A DNA stretch of 64,000 bases from NCBI GenBank assembly GCA_023384415.1, contig JAHDWJ010000027.1:19680-83679 (forward strand). The letters are read 5' to 3'. This DNA comes from Anaerolineae bacterium (lineage in GTDB: Bacteria > Chloroflexota > Anaerolineae > Promineifilales > Promineifilaceae). How positions within the stretch are numbered: the first letter of the stretch is position 1; every line of letters begins with the position of its first letter. The translations under genes and the position numbers were made by a program. Below, one piece after another: positions 8,750 to 18,378 of this stretch. The notes beneath the pieces are model-generated. The model had not been told where the DNA came from and made no database searches. It saw only the letters and a list, made by a program, of their open reading frames with translations.

Positions 8750-10093
8750 ATGCGGCACAGACGTTGGCTCGTACCAATAGGGTTGATGTTGCTCGTGGGA
8801 GTGGGGCTGTGGCTGGTTCAACCCGCTGGTTCTCCAACCCAGGCGTTAGATGAAGAGCCGGTCTATCTGACCGAAACGATGCGCCGGATGCTGGCGGATC
8901 AGCAGCCCCCTGAACCATTAACCCCCCTGGGAGAAACTCCCTGCGAATATGGTATGGCCGATATTTATCCCTGCTTGAATGTAGATTTACTCGCTTTTAT
9001 GCCCCTGGCGGCGATTGGCGGGGGAAACGGCAATGATATATGGGGTTGGACCGACCCCCTGCATGGCAAAGAATATGCCATCATGGGGCGCACCAATGGC
9101 ACTGCTTTTGTAGACATCACCGACCCAACCAATCCAATCTACATGGGCAATTTGCCAACCCAAACCAGCAGCAGCCTTTGGCGTGACATCAAGGTTTACA
9201 ATGATTACGCTTTTATTGTTAGTGAGGCTAATGGACATGGGATGCAGGTGTTTCACCTGTATTGGCTGCGACGTGTCACCAATCCCCCAGAGACCTTTAC
9301 GGCTGATGCCCATTATGCGGGTTTTGGCAATGCCCATAATATCGCCATCAATGAACAAAGCGGTTATGCTTACGCGGTGGGGAGCAGCACGTGCAGCGGG
9401 GGGCTACACATGATCAATATTCAGAATCCCCGTGTGCCGGTCTTTGCCGGCTGTTTTAGTGCTGATGGGTATACCCATGATGCTCAATGCGTCATTTATC
9501 GCGGACCAGATACGGCCTATTATGGTAAGGAGATTTGTTTTAATTCCAATGAGGATACGGTGACGATTGTGGATGTAACAGTCAAAGCATCTCCGGTGAT
9601 GCTGGCTCGAGAACCGTACCCTGGTTCAGCCTATACCCACCAGGGGTGGCTAACAGAAAATCACCGGTACCTGCTGGTGGATGATGAGTTGGATGAGTCT
9701 AATTTTGGGCATGGCACACGTACCTATATCTGGGATGTGGCCTCTCTCACCGATCCGATTCTCATAGGCTATTACACAGCCGATGTGCCGTCTATTGATC
9801 ACAATCTGTATGTGGTAGGGCGGTTTGCTTATGAGGCCAATTATCGCAGCGGCTTACGCATTTTAGACCTGGCGGATATTGCCAATGCCAACCTGACGGA
9901 GTATGGGTTCTTTGACATTTATCCAGACAATGATAATCCGGCTTTTAACGGGGCATGGAGTGTGTACCCGTTTTTTAGCAGTGGTGTGGTCGTGGTGAGC
10001 GGGATTGAGCAGGGGTTGTTTGTCCTGCGGCCGCAGCTTCCCCATTCTTACCAATTTTTACCCGTTATGGTTGACCCTTATTTGATTCCATGA
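8750..10093 (+). CDS. Choice-of-anchor B family protein 2, no membrane anchor
   Basis: 447 residues, paralogue of both neighbours, from ATG 8750 (an in-frame TTG at 8726 adds eight residues without support). A basic n-region and hydrophobic stretch (residues 5-23) form a signal peptide. Landmarks match copy 1: GMADIYPC, WGWTDPLHG, TNGTAFVDITD, WRDIKVY and YTHQGW. It is closer to copy 3 than to copy 1 (for example CFSADGYTHDAQC and DDELDE are shared with copy 3). The C-terminus lacks a hydrophobic helix and ends near QFLPVMVDPYLIP, reminiscent of the YLP tails in other exported proteins here. It is separated from copy 1 by 58 bases that contain a small inverted repeat. Confidence 0.88.
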   Translation: MRHRRWLVPIGLMLLVGVGLWLVQPAGSPTQALDEEPVYLTETMRRMLADQQPPEPLTPLGETPCEYGMADIYPCLNVDLLAFMPLAAIGGGNGNDIWGWTDPLHGKEYAIMGRTNGTAFVDITDPTNPIYMGNLPTQTSSSLWRDIKVYNDYAFIVSEANGHGMQVFHLYWLRRVTNPPETFTADAHYAGFGNAHNIAINEQSGYAYAVGSSTCSGGLHMINIQNPRVPVFAGCFSADGYTHDAQCVIYRGPDTAYYGKEICFNSNEDTVTIVDVTVKASPVMLAREPYPGSAYTHQGWLTENHRYLLVDDELDESNFGHGTRTYIWDVASLTDPILIGYYTADVPSIDHNLYVVGRFAYEANYRSGLRILDLADIANANLTEYGFFDIYPDNDNPAFNGAWSVYPFFSSGVVVVSGIEQGLFVLRPQLPHSYQFLPVMVDPYLIP

Positions 10094-10212
10094 TGCAGAG
10101 GTAACCTGGGCGGAGTTCCCCCAAAGTAATAAACCCGGAGAACTTTAGGAACTCATAACCTAAACCGTGAAACCTGGAACTTGAAACTTAATTCATAGGA
10201 GTAGAAATAGAG

Positions 10213-12423
10213 ATGCTTGCTAAACCCCATTTTCGTCATTTGTTGTTCCTTTTACCCGTATTCGTGCTGCTGCTTGTGGGCCTTAGCCTGATACCCCGGT
10301 TACAAGCGGAAGAAGAAGTCGGGTCTGAGTTGGTGGCTTTGATCAACGCTGGTCTGGAGCGTGATCGAGAAGAACCGACCCAGTTGACCCCACTTTCCAG
10401 TACCCCTTGTGTTGGGGGAATGGCTGGTATTTATCCCTGTCAAAACATGGACCTACTCTCCTTTATGCCGCTCAATACCATTGGCAATGGCAATGGCAGT
10501 GCTAATTGGGGGTGGACGGATCCGGTAAGCGGCCGCGAATTTGCCATCATGGGGCGCAGCAATGGCACCGCCTTTGTTGAAATCACCAACCCGACAGCTC
10601 CGGTTTACCTGGGGAATCTCCCCACCCACACCGGCAACTCATCCTGGCGGGAGCTTAAGACATACAACAACTATGTTTTTGTTGTTTCTGATAGCAACGG
10701 TGCCCATGGAATGCAGGTGTTTGATCTCAACCAACTCCTGACCGTTGCCTCTCCCCCCGTGACTTTTGCCTCATCCGCCCATTACAGTGGGGTAACTCGT
10801 GGGCACACCATTACCACTAATGAAGCAACTGGCTATGCTTTTATCTTTGGCAGCAATATTTGCTCTGGGGGGCTGCATTTTGTCAACGTTGCCAACCCCT
10901 TAGCTCCCGTTTCGGCCGGCTGTTTCAGTGCTGATGGATACACCCATGACGCCCAATGTGAAATTTATCATGGCCCTGATGTTGCCCATCAGGGTAAAGA
11001 AATTTGTTGGGCTTACAATGAAGACACGTTGACCATTGTAAATGTCACCAACAAAGCGACCCCGGTGCAAATCTCCCGTACCCCTTATGCTGGCTCACGC
11101 TACACCCACCAGGGCTGGTTGACGGATGATCACCAATATCTGGTGATGGATGATGAACTGGATGAGCAGCAGTTTGGGCATTTTACCCGCACTTACCTAT
11201 GGGATGTGCGGGATTTGGACGCACCGGTCATGATGGGGTATTTCCAATCAAACAATCCCTCCATTGACCACAACCAATATTTCCAGGGTGATTATCTTTT
11301 CCAGGCCAATTATCGGGCCGGGGTGCGGATGTTAGACGGCAGCAATGTCGCCAATGCCCAGCTTAGCGAAATTGGTTATTTTGATATTTACCCGGCTAAT
11401 AACAATGCTAACTTTAATGGGGCCTGGCATGTATATCCTTACTTCCCCAGTGGCACGATTATTGTTAGCGGGATTGAGCAGGGGCTGTTTATGTTGCAAC
11501 CCCACCCCCTCTTTACGATGGACAATACCTTTGATGTTTGCCAGGGGAGCAATGATCATAGCAAATTGTATGTGAGTTCTGGGTTTGGCTTGAATGCCAC
11601 GGTTAATCTGGCTACGCAAGGGCTTCCCGCCGGGGCAACCCCATCTTTTGGAGCAAACCCCGTAACCTCCCCTGATGCTACTCAGTTGGTGATCAATGTG
11701 ACCAGCGCGGCCGTGGGCAACTATCCCTTCACCGTCACCGGGAGCAATGGCACGATTACCCGCACGGTTAATATGACCCTGAATGTCCTGGCCGGCAATT
11801 TGGCAACCCCCACATTGGTTAGCCCGGCGAATGGGGCCACTGGACAGCCGGTTCAGCCTACGCTTACCTGGGCGGCCGCAACCGGGGCAACAGCTTACAA
11901 CCTTCAGGTTGCCACTGATGCCGGGTTTACCAACGTTGTATTGACGGCCAACGGAGTCACAGGGACAAGTTATACTCCAGCCAGTGCCCTGAATAACGGC
12001 ACAACATATTATTGGCGCGTCCAGGCTTCCGGCGATTGTGGCCTTAGCTCCTACTCAACGGCCCGCTCCTTCACTACCGTTGAGGTGATTCCTTCCGCCC
12101 CAACCCTGATCACCCCGGCGAATGGGGCGACGGATCAGCCGCTACAACCAACCTTTACCTGGAACGCGGCCGCGGGTGCAACCTCTTATGCCATTCAAGT
12201 AGCTACGGATGCGGGGTTTGCCAATGTCGTCCTTTCAGCCAATAACATCAGCGGGACAACCTATACTCCCACCACCAACCTGACCTATGAGACAACCTAT
12301 TACTGGCGGGTCCTGGCTACTAACGGCGCCGGCAGCAGCCCATATTCTGCGGCCTTCTCCTTCACCACCCTGGCTCCACCAGCTACACCAACCATCTATT
12401 TACCAATCATCGCCCGGCCGTAA
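10213..12423 (+). CDS. Choice-of-anchor B family protein 3 with two fibronectin-like domains
   Basis: 736 residues from ATG 10213, with AGGAG at 10197. Signal peptide at residues 9-29. Residues about 55-435 are the same propeller as in the two preceding genes (GMAGIYPC, WGWTDPVSG, NGTAFVEITN, CFSADGYTHDAQC). A linker of about 100 residues with VTFTVTG-type immunoglobulin-like character follows, then two near-identical fibronectin-III-like domains of about 95 residues (SPANGATGQPVQPTLTW and TPANGATDQPLQPTFTW, each with TYYWRV). The protein ends in TIYLPIIARP, a probable sorting or attachment tail. The added adhesion-type domains suggest the triplication has diversified. Four octamers. Confidence 0.9.
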   Translation: MLAKPHFRHLLFLLPVFVLLLVGLSLIPRLQAEEEVGSELVALINAGLERDREEPTQLTPLSSTPCVGGMAGIYPCQNMDLLSFMPLNTIGNGNGSANWGWTDPVSGREFAIMGRSNGTAFVEITNPTAPVYLGNLPTHTGNSSWRELKTYNNYVFVVSDSNGAHGMQVFDLNQLLTVASPPVTFASSAHYSGVTRGHTITTNEATGYAFIFGSNICSGGLHFVNVANPLAPVSAGCFSADGYTHDAQCEIYHGPDVAHQGKEICWAYNEDTLTIVNVTNKATPVQISRTPYAGSRYTHQGWLTDDHQYLVMDDELDEQQFGHFTRTYLWDVRDLDAPVMMGYFQSNNPSIDHNQYFQGDYLFQANYRAGVRMLDGSNVANAQLSEIGYFDIYPANNNANFNGAWHVYPYFPSGTIIVSGIEQGLFMLQPHPLFTMDNTFDVCQGSNDHSKLYVSSGFGLNATVNLATQGLPAGATPSFGANPVTSPDATQLVINVTSAAVGNYPFTVTGSNGTITRTVNMTLNVLAGNLATPTLVSPANGATGQPVQPTLTWAAATGATAYNLQVATDAGFTNVVLTANGVTGTSYTPASALNNGTTYYWRVQASGDCGLSSYSTARSFTTVEVIPSAPTLITPANGATDQPLQPTFTWNAAAGATSYAIQVATDAGFANVVLSANNISGTTYTPTTNLTYETTYYWRVLATNGAGSSPYSAAFSFTTLAPPATPTIYLPIIARP

Positions 12424-12451
12424 CAATTGACTGGATGATGTATAGAACATG

Positions 12452-12526
12452 ATACGTGAGGCTCTCAGCTCACGTATTATGTTTCACCTAAAAGCCGGGT
12501 TGTTCAACGACAATCCGGCTTTTTTT
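12452..12526 (+). terminator. Hairpin plus intrinsic terminator after the choice-of-anchor B genes
   Basis: A first hairpin pairs ATACGTGAG (12452-12460) with CTCACGTAT (12469-12477). The terminator proper pairs AAAGCCGG (12491-12498) with CCGGCTTT (12515-12522) and runs into seven T residues. Confidence 0.85.
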
Positions 12527-12720
12527 GCGCCTCTTTCAGCCGGGAGAGGTATAATAAGCGGTGCGTTGGCGATTAAAGCAACCATGAATTTAAGGAAGAA
12601 GCGAACTTACTTCCCCTTCATTTTTTCCTCAAATTCGTTGTTGTCACCTTGACTATATCCACGAGCTTTGCCGATTTTGTTGTTACGACTAACTATCAAC
12701 AGCCCTCACACGAGCTATCT

Positions 12721-13701
12721 ATGACCCCCAACTACCCTAAACGTACTCCCCTGGCCCATCTACCAACCCCCCTGGAACCGTTAGAACGGTTAAGTCGTCA
12801 CTTGGGCGGCCCCCGCTTGTTGATTAAACGGGACGATCAAACGGGGCTTGCTGGAGGGGGCAATAAAACGCGCAAGCTGGAATTTCTCCTGGCGGAAGCG
12901 TTGGCTCAGGGATGTGATCATCTGATTACGGTGGGCAGCCCGCAAAGTAATCACTGCCGCCAGACCGCGGCCGCGGCCGCCCATTGTGGCCTCTCTTGCA
13001 GCTTACTTCTCAACGGGGAGCCACCAGCCACCCTGACCGGCAACCTGCTCCTGAACAAACTATTGGGGGCACATTTATACTGGACTGGCTCGCGGCCGCG
13101 CTCTGAACGGCTGGCCGAATTGGTGGCTCAGGTCAAGAAAATGGGGCGCACCCCGTTTGTCATTCCCCTGGGTGGCTCCAATGTAATGGGAGCCGCCGGG
13201 TATGTGCTGGCTATGGAAGAGTTGATGGGGCAGATCGCGGCCGCGCAGCACAACATAGATTTCATCATCATCGCCAGCAGCAGCGGGGGCACCCAGGCCG
13301 GGTTAGCTCTGGGGGCACACCTCTACAACTTTCGCGGCCAGATCATCGGCATCAGTATAGACCAGGAAGCCAGCGATCTAAAAATGCAGGTGGCAGCCCT
13401 GGCTACCGCCACCGCTACTCACCTGGGACTGGGCACCATCTCTGTTTTGGATAAAGTGGAAGTTAATGATGATTATTTGGGGGATGGGTACGGAGTGTTG
13501 GGCGACCCAGAGCGGGAAGCAGTCCAGATGATGGCCCAACTAGAAGGTATCTTGCTCGATCCTGTTTACACCGGTCGGACCATGGCCGGGCTGATTGATC
13601 TCATTCGCTGGGGCGCCTTTACCCGGCAGCAGACCGTTCTCTTTTGGCATACGGGTGGTACCCCGGCTTTGTTTGCTTATGGGGAAAAGTTGTTGAAATA
13701 G
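12721..13701 (+). CDS. PLP-dependent D-cysteine desulfhydrase / ACC deaminase family enzyme
   Basis: 326 residues. The fold-type II PLP enzyme signature GGGNKTRKLEFLL places the PLP lysine at Lys49; SPQSNHCRQTAAAAAHCG and SSSGGTQAGL (phosphate-binding) also match, and HTGGTPALFAY near the end is typical. These enzymes cleave D-cysteine to pyruvate, sulfide and ammonia; ACC deaminases in the family open a cyclopropane ring instead, and the two are hard to tell apart without the active-site alignment. The start at ATG 12721 gives the usual length; a TTG at 12649 would add a poor 24-residue extension. The octamer is present four times, once as an overlapping pair that makes a run of five Ala. 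Confidence 0.9.
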   Translation: MTPNYPKRTPLAHLPTPLEPLERLSRHLGGPRLLIKRDDQTGLAGGGNKTRKLEFLLAEALAQGCDHLITVGSPQSNHCRQTAAAAAHCGLSCSLLLNGEPPATLTGNLLLNKLLGAHLYWTGSRPRSERLAELVAQVKKMGRTPFVIPLGGSNVMGAAGYVLAMEELMGQIAAAQHNIDFIIIASSSGGTQAGLALGAHLYNFRGQIIGISIDQEASDLKMQVAALATATATHLGLGTISVLDKVEVNDDYLGDGYGVLGDPEREAVQMMAQLEGILLDPVYTGRTMAGLIDLIRWGAFTRQQTVLFWHTGGTPALFAYGEKLLK

Positions 13702-13732
13702 ATCGTTATACGGGATAATGAAGGGCTAATTT

Positions 13733-14071
13733 ATGATTGATGATCGTTTTACCTTGTATCAACAGGAATCCCGCAAAACATGGCGGGCGATTCCTATGAA
13801 TAACCCGATTGTTTACCCCACATTGGGGCTGATGAATGAGGCCGGGGAACTGGCCGGCAAGATCAAAAAGATTTTCCGGGACAAAGATGGGGTGATTGAT
13901 GAAGCGGACCGGGAGGCTCTCAAACAGGAGTTGGGAGATGTGTTGTGGTATCTGACGCAAATTTGTACAGAGTTAGACCTGACTCTGGGAGAGGTAGCTG
14001 AGGCTAATTTGACTAAACTGTTCTCACGCCTGGAACGCGGCCGCATCGGTGGCGATGGAGATTACCGGTAA
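13733..14071 (+). CDS. MazG-like nucleotide pyrophosphohydrolase
   Basis: 112 residues, the size of single-domain MazG-type enzymes that hydrolyse (d)NTPs to monophosphates and act as house-cleaning enzymes. The alpha-helical Mg-binding motif is seen: NEAGELAGKIKK (EXXE type) and, 30 residues later, KQELGDVLWYL (EXXD). It lies 31 bases after the desulfhydrase gene in the same direction and may share its transcript. The octamer near the C-terminus is read as RGRIG. Substrate cannot be inferred. Confidence 0.88.
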   Translation: MIDDRFTLYQQESRKTWRAIPMNNPIVYPTLGLMNEAGELAGKIKKIFRDKDGVIDEADREALKQELGDVLWYLTQICTELDLTLGEVAEANLTKLFSRLERGRIGGDGDYR

Positions 14072-14131
14072 ATATTTGCCGGGTGATTGGTGAGGCGTGA
14101 TTTAGAATTAAAATCACGCCTCACATTCAAT

Positions 14132-16177
14132 TTAAGGGCGTAGAAGAAGCGGCAGATAAATATCTAAAAGCTGCGAGACAGTCATCTTGACGATGAAAAC
14201 ATCATAATCCCCATTGATAGTAGTGCGATAAGCCCCCGGCGTCACCGGAAAATCAGCCGAGCGGGTCGTACCAGCTAAAAATAAGCTCCCATCGAGGCCA
14301 ACAGTAACGGTATGGGCCTCATCCACATCATTTCCTCCCAGAAAACTGCTATAAGTAACGGCTGTGCCTGTGCTATTGAGCCGGGTCACAAAGGCATCCG
14401 CCAGGCCGTTGAGGTTGCTATCAAAGGCATTTGGAGTGGTGGGGAAGTTGGCCGAGCTGGTGCGCCCGGTCACTAAGATATCCCCGCTGCTGCTCAGGTT
14501 CAATCCAAATCCCCGCTCTTCCCCTGTGCCTCCCAAAAAAGTAGAAAAGATCAGCCCACTGCCGTTATGGTTAAGTTGGGTCACAAAAGCATCATAATCT
14601 CCCTGGTGGGTAGGGTTGTACGCGCCTGGGGTGGTGGGGAACGGAGAAAGGGTGGTGCCCGTGACGGTCACGCGGCCGCCATCATGTAGAATTAAATCAT
14701 TGATGCGATCTTCATTGCTTCCCCCTAAAAAGGTGCTGTAAATCAGTGCCGTGCCACTGCTGTTGAGTCGGGTCACAAACCCATCAAATGCCCCGTTATA
14801 TATCTCATCATATGCTCCGCTGGTCGTTGGAAAATTAGCCGAGTTCGTCCAGCCGGCTACCGTTGCCTGGCCTGCGGCATCTACCACAATGGCCATTCCC
14901 TGCTCTTGTACCGCACCACCCAGAAAGGTGCTGTAAAGGATCGCTGTCCCGCTGGGGTTTAATTTGGTCACAAACGCATCGCGCAGCCCGTTATGGGTAG
15001 GGTCTGGGGCGTTGGTCGTAATAGGAAAATCGGCTGACCAGGTTTGCCCGGTGATATAAAAATTCCCTTGCGGATCACGAGAGATAGCTCTGGCCCCATC
15101 CAGATCAGAGCCACCGAGAAAGGTGCTGTACAGGAGATCGGTGCCATCCGCAGTCACTTTGAGAAAAAATGCCTCCCCATCCACAAAGTTAGAATCGAAA
15201 GCATCCGGGGTAATAGGGAAATCGTCGGAGTTGGTCTCACCAACTACGTAGGCTTCACCCTGCTCGTTGACAAAAATACCATAGCCCCAGTCAGGTTGGT
15301 TGAAGGCTGATGGGTTGATGTGGATGGCATAAGCCAGATCGGAGCCATCGGGCAGCAGCTTGGTAATGATGACATCAATGCCATGCTCTGGAGCCATACC
15401 AGGTTGATTGGGGAAGTTGGTTGTTTCCGTATAGCCAGTCATGTACACATTTTCCTGACTGTCCAGAGCAATGTCATAAGCCGCATCAGGCAGGACATCT
15501 TCCCCGCCGATGAAGGTGCCGAAAATAAGGGCTGAAGAGTTGGAAGGGGAGTGGGAGATTGAGAGACTGGAGACTGGTGATTGGAGGCTGGAGACTGCCC
15601 ACTGCTCACTGCCCCCTGATACCGGCCAGGTGAAGGTGCCTGCCGAACTATGGAAGAGGAGTTCGCGGCCGCGCAGCTCCACCTCATCGGCCCCTTCAAT
15701 CTGCATCGTTACTGGTCCCCCGTCGCCCACAAAAATCGGTGTAATCCGGCCATCTTCTCCGGTCAATAGCAAATCTACCCCTGGATACAGATCACGTACC
15801 CAGACCCCTCCCCATACCGGCACCCCGCCATGCCAGTTGGCCCGATCCTGGCCGCGAAAGTAGGAGATGACCACATCCTGGCGGTTAAACGGTTCTAGCC
15901 GGGCCTGGGGGTTGTGGCCGGGGAAGGTGAGGCGAATATTGAGCTGTCCTTGCTCTGCTTGCCGGTAGCTTAGCCAGAGGGCATCATCGGTGAGCCAGAG
16001 AACGCCATCGCGGGTGGTGGCCCGAAAACGAGCGGCCGTATCCCATTGCCCCTGGTTTTCGATAAAACGCACTGTAGCCGGGAAAGTTGGTGGGGTCGCG
16101 GCCGCATTCCGACCACCGCCAAAGCTGAGCATAAGCAAAACAAAAACCATTTTAATAAGCCTGATTTGTTTGACCAT
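14132..16177 (-). CDS. Exported SBBP-repeat beta-propeller protein with YLP-type C-terminus
   Basis: 681 residues. A signal peptide (residues 7-28) precedes a domain starting FIENQGQWD, typical for proteins that carry SBBP repeats. From about residue 215 there are about eight propeller blades of 50-55 residues with the motif LxYSTFLGG...(D/E)...AxVDxxGxxxVxGxTxSxxFPTTxGAxD. The protein ends in IYLPLLLRP, almost the same tail as the third choice-of-anchor B protein. Between N-terminal domain and blades a heptamer repeat (15547-15612) encodes AVSSLQSPVSSL, an insert unlike its surroundings. The start at 16177 has AGGAAT upstream. Location is extracellular; its function is unknown. Confidence 0.9.
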   Translation of the reverse strand: MVKQIRLIKMVFVLLMLSFGGGRNAAATPPTFPATVRFIENQGQWDTAARFRATTRDGVLWLTDDALWLSYRQAEQGQLNIRLTFPGHNPQARLEPFNRQDVVISYFRGQDRANWHGGVPVWGGVWVRDLYPGVDLLLTGEDGRITPIFVGDGGPVTMQIEGADEVELRGRELLFHSSAGTFTWPVSGGSEQWAVSSLQSPVSSLSISHSPSNSSALIFGTFIGGEDVLPDAAYDIALDSQENVYMTGYTETTNFPNQPGMAPEHGIDVIITKLLPDGSDLAYAIHINPSAFNQPDWGYGIFVNEQGEAYVVGETNSDDFPITPDAFDSNFVDGEAFFLKVTADGTDLLYSTFLGGSDLDGARAISRDPQGNFYITGQTWSADFPITTNAPDPTHNGLRDAFVTKLNPSGTAILYSTFLGGAVQEQGMAIVVDAAGQATVAGWTNSANFPTTSGAYDEIYNGAFDGFVTRLNSSGTALIYSTFLGGSNEDRINDLILHDGGRVTVTGTTLSPFPTTPGAYNPTHQGDYDAFVTQLNHNGSGLIFSTFLGGTGEERGFGLNLSSSGDILVTGRTSSANFPTTPNAFDSNLNGLADAFVTRLNSTGTAVTYSSFLGGNDVDEAHTVTVGLDGSLFLAGTTRSADFPVTPGAYRTTINGDYDVFIVKMTVSQLLDIYLPLLLRP
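15547..15612. repeat. Heptamer-type repeat inside the SBBP gene
   Basis: Degenerate tandem units of the GAGACTG/CAGTCTC type plus CACTGCTCACTGC, read in frame on the minus strand as WAVSSLQSPVSSLSIS. The same peptide is produced by the repeat in the methyltransferase at 26371. Confidence 0.85.
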
Positions 16178-16326
16178 CTAATTCCTCGTTAAAGTTGATC
16201 TATTATTTTTGCCGATTTTGGCATAACCTCCATTATATGAGGTCCTTTCATAATTCATCCTTCATAATTCATCCTTGTTCTCACAGGAGTATAGCTTCAC
16301 CCGTCTAGTGGAGCTACAATAACTGG

Positions 16327-18378
16327 GTGGCGAAGAGAAAGAAGACCATCCTGCTGGCTGCGGCCGCACCTTCCCCGCCGCAGCTTGATTTCCTGCTGGC
16401 TCAGTGGGTGGAGCGGCTGCTTTTCCTGACCATTCCTCTTTGCCTGTTGGCTTTTGCCCTACATACGGTGGTAGCCTATGACCTCTGGTGGCAATTGAAA
16501 ACAGGAGAATGGATCGTCACCAACGGCATTCCTCGCACTGACCCCTTCAGCTATGCTTTTGCTGATCAACCCTGGATTGAGATGCGTTGGCTGTTTACCC
16601 TGCTTTTGTTTGGGCTGTTTCAGGTTGGGGGAATCAATTGGCTAATTTTAGCCAAAGCGGCGATTTTGCTGGTAGCCTTTGCTCTGTTTCTATGGCTGCG
16701 GCCTGGTGTACCCCGTTGGGTAGTAATATCAGCGATGCTTTTGACGTTAGCGGCCGCACACAACCGCTTTTTTGTCCGCCCAGAGCTGATCAGCTACCTG
16801 TTTTTGCCCCTTTTCTTACTTTGCCTGATGCGTTACCGGCAAGATGGGCGGCTAGGGTGGCTCATCGGGCTGCCTCTGGGGCAAATAATCTGGACGAACA
16901 GTCACACCCTGTTTATTTTGGGGCCAGTGCTGCTCTGGCTCTTTGTAGGGGCCGAGGGGTTATGGTTGTGGCTGCGGCCGCGTCTTCCCCGCTCCCTAAC
17001 TGCCCAGGCTTTTGCTCTTAGTACACGTTGGTGGGGGCAGGTGAGTCTCACGGCTGTTATTGTCAGCCTGGTTTGTTTCCTCAACCCGTATGGTCTGCAA
17101 GGGGTTCTTTTCCCGCTGCAGCTGCTGCGCCAGATTGGGCCGGGGCACAATTTCACCTTTCTCATTGATGAGTTTCGCCCCATCCTACAATTTGCTGGGC
17201 TGAATTTGACCTTTGTTAGCTTTATTTTGTTGCTTGTTCTTTCGGGGGGGAGTTTTGCCCTGAATAAGCGACGCTGGCCAGTGAGCCTGGGAATGATCTG
17301 GTTAGCGTTTTTGTATTTGGCTTTTCTGGCGGTACGAAATTTGCCCCTGTTTGCCTTTGTGGCCGGGTTTGCTCTGCTTCTCAATCTGGCTGACGCGGTT
17401 GAGGATGGGGTGATCGCGGCCGCGACCATCCCTTATCTCGCCTGGGGCAGCCGTCTGGCCGCGGCCATCTTTACCCTGATCATGATCCCGCTGCTGGTGA
17501 CAAACGCTTATTATCGCTCCGGCGAACGGCAATTTGGCCTCGGTGTCACCAATGAGCGGTTCCCCATCCTGGCGTTGAGCTTCATCCAGGAGCATAACCT
17601 GCCCGGTCCTATTCTGCATAATTTGGGGGACGGGGGATACGTGCTGTTTGCGTTGGGGGAAAAAAGTGTCTTCACCGATGGTCGCTTAGAGGTGTATCAG
17701 CCAGAGCAGGTGATGGCGGCAATCAATTTGTTTCAGACGGGAACTGATGTGCCTCAGGTAGCTGATCAGTTTGGCAGCAATCTGATTTTGCTGCGCCATG
17801 GGCAAGATCGGGCAGTTTTATTGGCCTTGCTCGACCGGGCTGATTGGGTGCCAGTTTATTATGATCATCTCTATGTTCTCTATTTACGCTATACGGCAGA
17901 GGCATCTTCTTTGGTAGTAGATTGGCATAATCCCCGCCCGATTTCAGCCCATTGGCCTGAATGGTACCGGCCAAATCGGTTGGGCGCATGGTTTCCCACC
18001 GTGTATGACCCTGCTGTACCGGTGGGATTGGGGCAGTTGTTTGTGACGGTGGGTAATTTAAGTGCGGCTCAGGAGCTGCTGGAACCGGTTGTGAAGAGAT
18101 TACCCAATGACGCGGCCGCGAACCTGTACTTGGGTGTGGTGTATCGGGCATCGGGGCAAGAGGTGTTGGCTGAAGAACGGTTTAATCAGATTCCCCCGGC
18201 TACATTGGCCCAACCCGGTTTCCATCTGTTTGCCGCGGATATTTATGAGCGAGCGGGGAACTTTGCGGCCGCCTATGATGCTTACTGTGAAACGATTCGA
18301 TTGGCCGGGCCGTGGACGGCGGCCGTACAGGGGGCAGAACGGAGCGCGGCCGCGCTCAATCGGGAACCAGGCTGTTAA
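16327..18378 (+). CDS. Polytopic membrane protein, GT-C glycosyltransferase-like, with C-terminal TPR-like part
   Basis: 683 residues. About ten hydrophobic segments fill residues 30-400. The first outer loop has YDLWWQLKTGEWIVTNG, RTDPFSYAFADQPWIEMRWL, a pattern common in GT-C-fold membrane glycosyltransferases and their relatives that use lipid-linked sugars; RPE in FFVRPELISYLF is also usual. A soluble region of about 130 residues (about 400-530) and a C-terminal helical repeat (LYLGVVYRASGQEVLAEERF) follow, resembling TPR. The start is GTG 16327, weakly supported; GGAG lies 18 bases upstream. It probably acts on cell-envelope polysaccharide or protein glycosylation, by inference. Seven octamers, mostly as AAA, lie in loops and helices alike. 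Confidence 0.75.
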   Translation: MAKRKKTILLAAAAPSPPQLDFLLAQWVERLLFLTIPLCLLAFALHTVVAYDLWWQLKTGEWIVTNGIPRTDPFSYAFADQPWIEMRWLFTLLLFGLFQVGGINWLILAKAAILLVAFALFLWLRPGVPRWVVISAMLLTLAAAHNRFFVRPELISYLFLPLFLLCLMRYRQDGRLGWLIGLPLGQIIWTNSHTLFILGPVLLWLFVGAEGLWLWLRPRLPRSLTAQAFALSTRWWGQVSLTAVIVSLVCFLNPYGLQGVLFPLQLLRQIGPGHNFTFLIDEFRPILQFAGLNLTFVSFILLLVLSGGSFALNKRRWPVSLGMIWLAFLYLAFLAVRNLPLFAFVAGFALLLNLADAVEDGVIAAATIPYLAWGSRLAAAIFTLIMIPLLVTNAYYRSGERQFGLGVTNERFPILALSFIQEHNLPGPILHNLGDGGYVLFALGEKSVFTDGRLEVYQPEQVMAAINLFQTGTDVPQVADQFGSNLILLRHGQDRAVLLALLDRADWVPVYYDHLYVLYLRYTAEASSLVVDWHNPRPISAHWPEWYRPNRLGAWFPTVYDPAVPVGLGQLFVTVGNLSAAQELLEPVVKRLPNDAAANLYLGVVYRASGQEVLAEERFNQIPPATLAQPGFHLFAADIYERAGNFAAAYDAYCETIRLAGPWTAAVQGAERSAAALNREPGC

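Noticed and set aside
12649-12720. Upstream TTG start of the PLP enzyme
   Set aside because: It adds 24 residues outside the family and has no ribosome binding site.
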